Of a DNA stretch of 64,000 nucleotides, positions 58,885 to 64,000 are shown in pieces; the first letter of the stretch is position 1; every line of letters starts with the position of its first letter. Under the pieces are notes generated by a model. It was not told where the DNA came from and did no database searches. It saw only the letters and a list, made by a program, of their open reading frames with translations. Origin of the DNA: Circinella umbellata (Eukaryota > Mucoromycota > Mucoromycetes > Mucorales > Lichtheimiaceae). The stretch is taken from positions 1 through 64,000 of the forward strand of contig JAIWNF010000107.1 in assembly GCA_025093555.1 (NCBI GenBank). Reading direction: 5' to 3'. The position numbers and the translations under genes are program-made.

Positions 58885-60264
58885 CATAATACAACCATAA
58901 AATTCGATAATCACACATTCATAGATTATTCATATTAATAAGAGTACACTACGTAGTTCAAATAAATTTGGATATATAATAATATGATGTATGTTGAACC
59001 AAAGCATTATAAGGCTTTTTTATCTGCGTTTTCATTTTTCTGCATTAGCTGTATAAAATTTGAACAATTATCTTTTTTATTATTGTGTATTTTGATGAAG
59101 AAATGAATATTTTATCACTGCTCTGATTTTTTTTAATATCGATTTCGAGATTACTGTTTACGTAGTTTAGATTGATATTAGACCGTAGATGGAATTCATG
59201 GTAAACGGTGTCTGTATCCAAAAGTCAAACAAGATATTACATAAGAACGAATTGACTAACTTTATTTTTTAATCCATTGAATAGAACTATCTTTATAATA
59301 GAAATAAAAATAAAAGGTAGAACCAAGCCTTTCACTCTATGATATAAAAACAATAATAATAAAACACTCTATAATTGCCACCAGTAGGAATAATGCCGAA
59401 TATACTGTTTCATACCCTTTAAACACGATGAACTTTTCTTCAATACAATTATATATAACCCAGTAGAGTATATTTTTACTTTTATCTTTACGTACTCGTT
59501 ATTTTAACTATGTCCGTCTCACTGAATCCACCAACAAACTATACAAACAATTTTGAAACAGAGTTACTTTCTTTTTATAGAAACATAGAAGATTTTGCTT
59601 CATGATGTTACATCAAAGATAAAAAGGTACATTATGTTTTTTTAAAGGACCAGCATAACATTTATTTATTTTGCCAAGGATAAACGTGTCGTGCAAAAAC
59701 AAAGAGGGGGGGAGTATATTTGAAAACAATGTTCTTTATGCTGATCAGTTATTCGATAGTTTCATATTTTAAAAGTAAAAAAAAAAAGGAACACGGGTTC
59801 ATTTTATTATTCTGCGCGACTAAAGGTCCAGATCCCCATATAATATGCGGTAAGCGTGTCTTTATGCAAAGTAAAAAATAGCATGTGTGTGTCATCATGG
59901 CAAGATCGCTAAAGCTGATATTCCCTTTTTTCTTCTTTACTTTGTTTTTACTTGTCTGCATCATATATATAAAAAAAAGTCAGCTATACAAAGGCATTGA
60001 TACATGATAAAGGATGTTACCATTGTTTCGGGCTCAAAAAAAAAAAGCATGAAAAGGGTCTTTTTCAGATCTGTTTTTTTCTACTCTTTTCTTTTTTTTT
60101 CTTTTTCCTTACACCCGCAACAAGCAAGTACATTTTTTCCTTCTATCTATTGTTTTCTTTTTTATGATTTTATTATACATGTTACTACTTTTGACGAGCT
60201 TATTCTTATTCTTATTTTTTTTTATTCTTTTTCAGAGGAGAGTGTCCGTCGCGTCGTTTCCTTG

Positions 60265-60269
<5 letters not shown>

Positions 60270-60302
<33 letters not shown>
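60270..60302. repeat. GT dinucleotide microsatellite
   Basis: About 16 GT units, the counterpart of the shorter AC run at 55113-55142 in the left arm. Confidence 0.85.
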
Positions 60303-60304
<2 letters not shown>

Positions 60305-60321
60305 GGTGTGAGAAAAGAGTA

Positions 60322-60690
60322 TGTTTGAAAGGCGAGTGTGTTTGAAAGGTGAGTGTGTTTGAAAGGTGAGTGTGTTTGAAAGGTGAGTGTGTTTGAGAGG
60401 CGAGTGTGTTTAAGAGGTGCGTGTGTTTGAAAGGCGAGTGTGTTTGAAAGGCGAGTGTGTGTGAAAGGCGAGTGAGTTTGAAAGGCGAGTGAGTGTGAAA
60501 GGTGAGTGAATTTGAAAGGCGAGTGTGTTTGAAAGGCGAGTGTGTTTGAAAGGCGAGTGTGTTTGAAAGGCGAGTGTGTTTGAAAGGCGAGTGTGTTTGA
60601 AAGGCGAGTGTGTTTGAAAGGCGAGTGTGTTTGAAAGGCGAGTGAGTGTGAAAGGTGAGTGTGTTTGAAAGGTGAGTGAAAGGTGAGTGT
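60322..60690. repeat. 17-bp minisatellite, about 21 copies
   Basis: Unit close to TGAAAGGCGAGTGTGTT, with variants GGTGAG and GTGAG. The left arm has about half as many copies, so the array length differs between the two arms. Confidence 0.85.
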
Positions 60691-61987
60691 GTTTTTACTC
60701 TTTACTATCTTCGGATAGGAAAGGGGCCAATGATCCAGTTATCAACTGGGGAGGTCGGGTCCTGATGCAATGCCACCTCCCCGTGGTAGGGCCTGTCCAC
60801 GTGGCTTTTTTCTTGAAAAAAAAAGTAGCGGCCAAGAGCATTGCAGTTTTTATAACCAATATTTGATCATAATGTGTTTATACACCATTGGGTTTTTGCT
60901 CAGAATGGTTTCTTTCTGTATTTTTATTCTATTACTAATAATATAAATAAATTATCGTTTTAAAAATGTATTGTCATCTCTTTATAATAATTTACATCTT
61001 CATATAAAGTAATGTAAAACCTAGAATAGAAACTTAATTATTGGTTACCATGGTATAATGATCTGACAGAGTCTAGCTGATAAAAATCCAATGATTGGAT
61101 CAACAGCATATGCAAACAGTAGCTAGGGAGGTGTGATATTTGAATTGGATATATAACTACAAAAAAATCTTCTAACTTTACAGTGGTGCACATACATATA
61201 CAACCCAATACGTAGTCTAGCTAAGCAAAATAATCACTTTTTTTGTAAACGACAACAGCGAAGCTAATACGTTCCAATCCACTATTGCAGTTATCCCCAT
61301 TGGTAGTGTAAAATCAAAACGTGTACTGCTAGCAACCAGGGCAACAAACTCTTTCTTTTGTAAAATATGAAGAAAAAAAACGATCATATATGCAGCAACG
61401 GGTGCTCAACCATGACAACCGTTCAAACTGAAGAACTGTAGCCAACTTGAAGAAAGATCGTTGCAGCATCTACTTCATTCTTAACAATACACAATAGCAC
61501 GGAATGCCACGAAAAAAACATTCTCCAATAAAAGGACTCACCATTAAAGTAACTGAATACCTTTCACATGCATACTTGAATTTCACCCTTTCCATTGAAG
61601 CTTGTATACCATAATCAGCTCAATTTTCCTTCCGTGTTATTCCCATGAAAAAATAAAATCAAGGTGTACCAATGGAAAACGTCAATATTCCGAACATGTC
61701 AAGCTTACAAAAAGAGTTGAACCGAATTTGTCAAGGAACAAGAGACATGTCCAAGAACAATCGTTTCAAAAGAACCATTTGGGTAATGAAAGTTATATTA
61801 TCATTCGAACCAAGCAGCATTCGTAAAATAATACAAACACAATCATAAGTTGGAAAAAGTTCCAAACCTCTTTTTTATTTCCAAAACCCATAAAGCGACT
61901 AACCACACAAGTCAAAGAAAAAAAAAGGCTGCTGTTTTTTTTCTCAAAAGTTGAGGAAAAGAAGCGGCAAGTATAAAATTACCTGAA

Positions 61988-62361
61988 ACTTTTTCCTGGT
62001 TCTTTACCAAAGATTAACCGTAAGGTTACGACTGCATGCTAGTATCGTTTCTTGTCAGGAAAAAAAAAACGACGGGATAATGTGGTAAGGTAGACTCCAG
62101 AACCATGGAAAGAAGTAAAGAAAAGAAGAGACTCTTCCTTTCTTCGCTCCACTGTCCTTATTTCACCTGCCGCAGTAAAAAAATAGCCAATTTGTTATCG
62201 CTACCCAAGACAAAGACCATAACAAACTACTTTCTTTATAAAGTCTGTAATTTCCTCCTTTATTGATACATAATGGGTCCTTGATAATATTTTAGCAATA
62301 TCATTTCCTCTGTACGGAAGGTGGTTTTTCGCTACCAAAGTGGTATAAGTAAAAATGATTA
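61988..62361. other. Block present only in the right palindrome arm
   Basis: The left arm reads straight through from the complement of ATTACCTGA to ATAAACTTATG; the right arm has about 370 extra bases there. The last bases before resumption, ATAAGTGA, resemble the motif series of the arm. It may be an insertion here or a deletion between repeats in the left arm. No gene inside. Confidence 0.6.
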
Positions 62362-62737
62362 CTTTTATAAGTGAATAAACTTATGTTTTATAAGCGAAGA
62401 CATTTACTCTTTATATGCAGATAACATTACTTATAAGTGGAAAAAGTTATCTTTTCTAAGCGAATAAATCAACTCTCATAACTGAATAAAGTCATTTATC
62501 ATAAGCGGACAGCCTTGTCCTTTCTAAGCGGATGAAATTATGTTTTAAATGCGGTAAATTCGTGGGTTTGCGTCCGGAAACAAATGCAAAATATTGTAAT
62601 AACTTCTTATCTTTCTTATATACATCAATACGTGTATGAGCTGTTGATACGTTTCGGTCGTATCGTGTTAAAAAAATGAATAAAAAGTAATATAATTTCG
62701 AGTTTATGACTCAAGGAAAAGGATAAGTTAAAATAAA

Positions 62738-64000
62738 TCTATATTATTAAAATAACAACTTTTACACAAAAAAGGAAATTTTATTAGTAAAACTTACTAC
62801 TACACAAAAAAGGAAATATGACTGAGTTAAAACTAATAAAACATTTTATCAGGTGTAATAATAAATAGCGTGTAAAATATAATATACTTATATCATAATA
62901 AGGTGCAAAATAGTCTTCTTTTAACTTTTTTTTACCCAATGTCAACCTCCATTTGTAATTCTTGCGGTTTGCCCGGTCATCAACGCATTTCTCATCGAAA
63001 TTGTCTTAACAATCCGAATCGTTTGACGATCGGCAATCATAATGAAACTGAAGAGCGTGAGTTTAACTTTGTTCAAACTTCTACTGCAATCGGTGCTCCT
63101 ATTTGTTCGAGTTGTGGACAAGAAGGCCACCAGCAAGTAACCCACCGAGATTGTCTTAACAATCCAAATCGCTTGGCGATCCGTGAGCGCAATGAGAATG
63201 ATACACGCGATTTGGAATTAGTTCATGAGTCATCAGAAAACGCTGTTCCTGTTTGTTCAAGTTGTGGACAAGAAGGTCACACGCGAGTAACTCATAGAGA
63301 TTGTTTAAATAATCCTAACAATAGGGATGAGTCAGAAACTGTTAGTTCACCATTTATACAAGCATTCTATAGCTATTCTATGAGTAATGATAAAGCGAGT
63401 ATATTAATAATTAATTATGTGTTTTTGGTATTAATTAAAGGCTCACAATGTTGCCCGTGTTTCCAGCAACACGATTCCACAACGACATTTTCTTGGGTCT
63501 ATGGATATCGAATGTACCAACTGTCATGCTCAGCTTTGGGTTCAAGAACGTGTTTATTCAAGCTCTTCGCGCAGACCTCGATTTAATATATGTTGCCAAC
63601 AAGGAAGTGTACAACTTCCAGAACTAAGTCCCGCTCCTCCAGAAATAATTCAGAGGTTGCATGGTACTGATCCTAATTCTGTGCACTTCCGTTCTAATAT
63701 TCGTGCGTACAATAATGTATTAAGTTTTACATCGCTTGGAGCTAATATTGATCATACTGTTGCTAATGCTCGCGGTGGTGCATATAATTTTCGTATCCAA
63801 GGAAGCATGTATCATAGCATTGGATCACTGTTACCTAATGAGAATGAAACACCAGTATTTGCCCAGATCTATATACTTGATACTTCATCTGCCGAAACTG
63901 CCAATCGACACGCTGTTGCTCCTGTACCTCTCAATGACACAGTACTTCAACAATTACAAAATATGATGCATCGTCTTAATCCATTTGTAACATCATTTCA
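62738..64000 (+). mobile_element. Helitron H3, 5' part, runs off the window
   Basis: Begins A|TCTATATTATTAAAATAA at 62738 and matches the 5' end and leader of H2, without the TIR-transposon insertion. It supplies the empty target site for that transposon at about 62882-62897. It lies in the opposite orientation to H2. The 3' end is outside the window. Confidence 0.85.
62939..64000 (+). CDS. Helitron H3 RepHel protein, N-terminal part
   Basis: Exon 1 is 62939-63340 (402 nt, same length as in H2) and encodes three zinc knuckles, the first CNSCGLPGHQRISHRNC. The intron is 63341-63440 (GTTAGT to AAAG), also 100 bp. Exon 2 begins 63441 and stays open to the window end, reading the same N-terminal region as H2 (for example HFRSNIRAYNNVLSFTSLGA). 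Substitutions relative to H2 are scattered and mostly conservative. The Rep and helicase domains lie outside the window, so activity cannot be judged. Confidence 0.85.

Larger units (their letters stand above)
58885..62643. repeat. Large imperfect palindrome, right arm
   Basis: Inverted copy of 53352-56521, longer because of an expanded minisatellite and an extra block of about 370 bp (61988-62361). Differences from the left arm are mainly scattered substitutions and small indels. The arms are similar enough to suggest either a fairly recent inverted duplication or gene conversion between them. Confidence 0.85.

Noticed and set aside
1..64000. CRISPR arrays, operons or bacterial features
   Set aside because: The sequence is eukaryotic: spliced genes, Helitrons and LINEs. 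The repeats found are minisatellites and transposon ends without spacer-repeat structure.

Overview
This window is eukaryotic and looks fungal, most likely Mucoromycota (Mucorales-like). It is AT-rich. Its genes are broken by short GT-AG introns of roughly 60-190 bp, several with a TACTAAC-type branch site. It carries an ERV2-type sulfhydryl oxidase, a SulP sulfate transporter and a CDC4-type F-box/WD40 protein, and it is packed with Helitrons, a non-LTR retrotransposon, a DIRS-like relic and TIR elements. No species can be named from sequence alone. Gene models were spliced by eye; the main ones close in frame across every junction.

Layout. 0.8-3.1 kb: two minus-strand host genes, an ERV2-like FAD sulfhydryl oxidase (173 aa) and an Alr4036-type FMN-binding pyridoxamine-phosphate-oxidase-like protein (232 aa). 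3.7-5.9 kb: a multi-exon hypothetical gene ('family A'). 6.3-9.3 kb: two nested TA-flanked TIR elements beside a DIRS-like element with inverted terminal repeats. 10.0-14.9 kb: 'segment B' with a SulP gene broken by two one-base deletions. 14.9-16.6 kb: a truncated, nonsense-mutated second copy of family A. 16.6-40.1 kb: a second copy of segment B, split by 18.3 kb of nested transposons, with an intact SulP gene (697 aa).

The nested block has three levels. A decayed Helitron (H1, 18346-36687) sits exactly between A and T of a site whose empty version survives in the first copy of segment B. A second Helitron (H2, 25514-36673) with an intact 1558-aa RepHel gene lies 14 bp inside the 5' end of H1. 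Within H2, upstream of its gene, is a 5384-bp TIR transposon (31114-36497) with a perfect 8-bp target duplication. Its uninterrupted target is visible in a third Helitron (H3) at 62.7 kb. That transposon encodes one spliced 1495-aa protein: AT-hook-like start, acidic region, Cys-rich zinc-binding-like domain, transposase-like core, and a complete DEDDy (WRN/RNase D-like) 3'-5' exonuclease domain lying between the candidate catalytic Asp and Glu residues. This is the strongest candidate in the window for a little-described system.

41.5-43.5 kb: an intact F-box/WD40 gene of CDC4/FBXW7 type, divergent from the intact SulP gene. 46.7-52.05 kb: a full-length non-LTR retrotransposon with a 16-bp target duplication, inserted in the A-box of a tRNA-like/SINE-like sequence; its two ORFs overlap by ATGA and its second ORF carries one frameshift. 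53.35-62.64 kb: a very large imperfect palindrome with 3.2 and 3.8 kb arms, a 2.4 kb spacer and an expanded 17-bp minisatellite in one arm. 62.74 kb to the end: the 5' part of Helitron H3.
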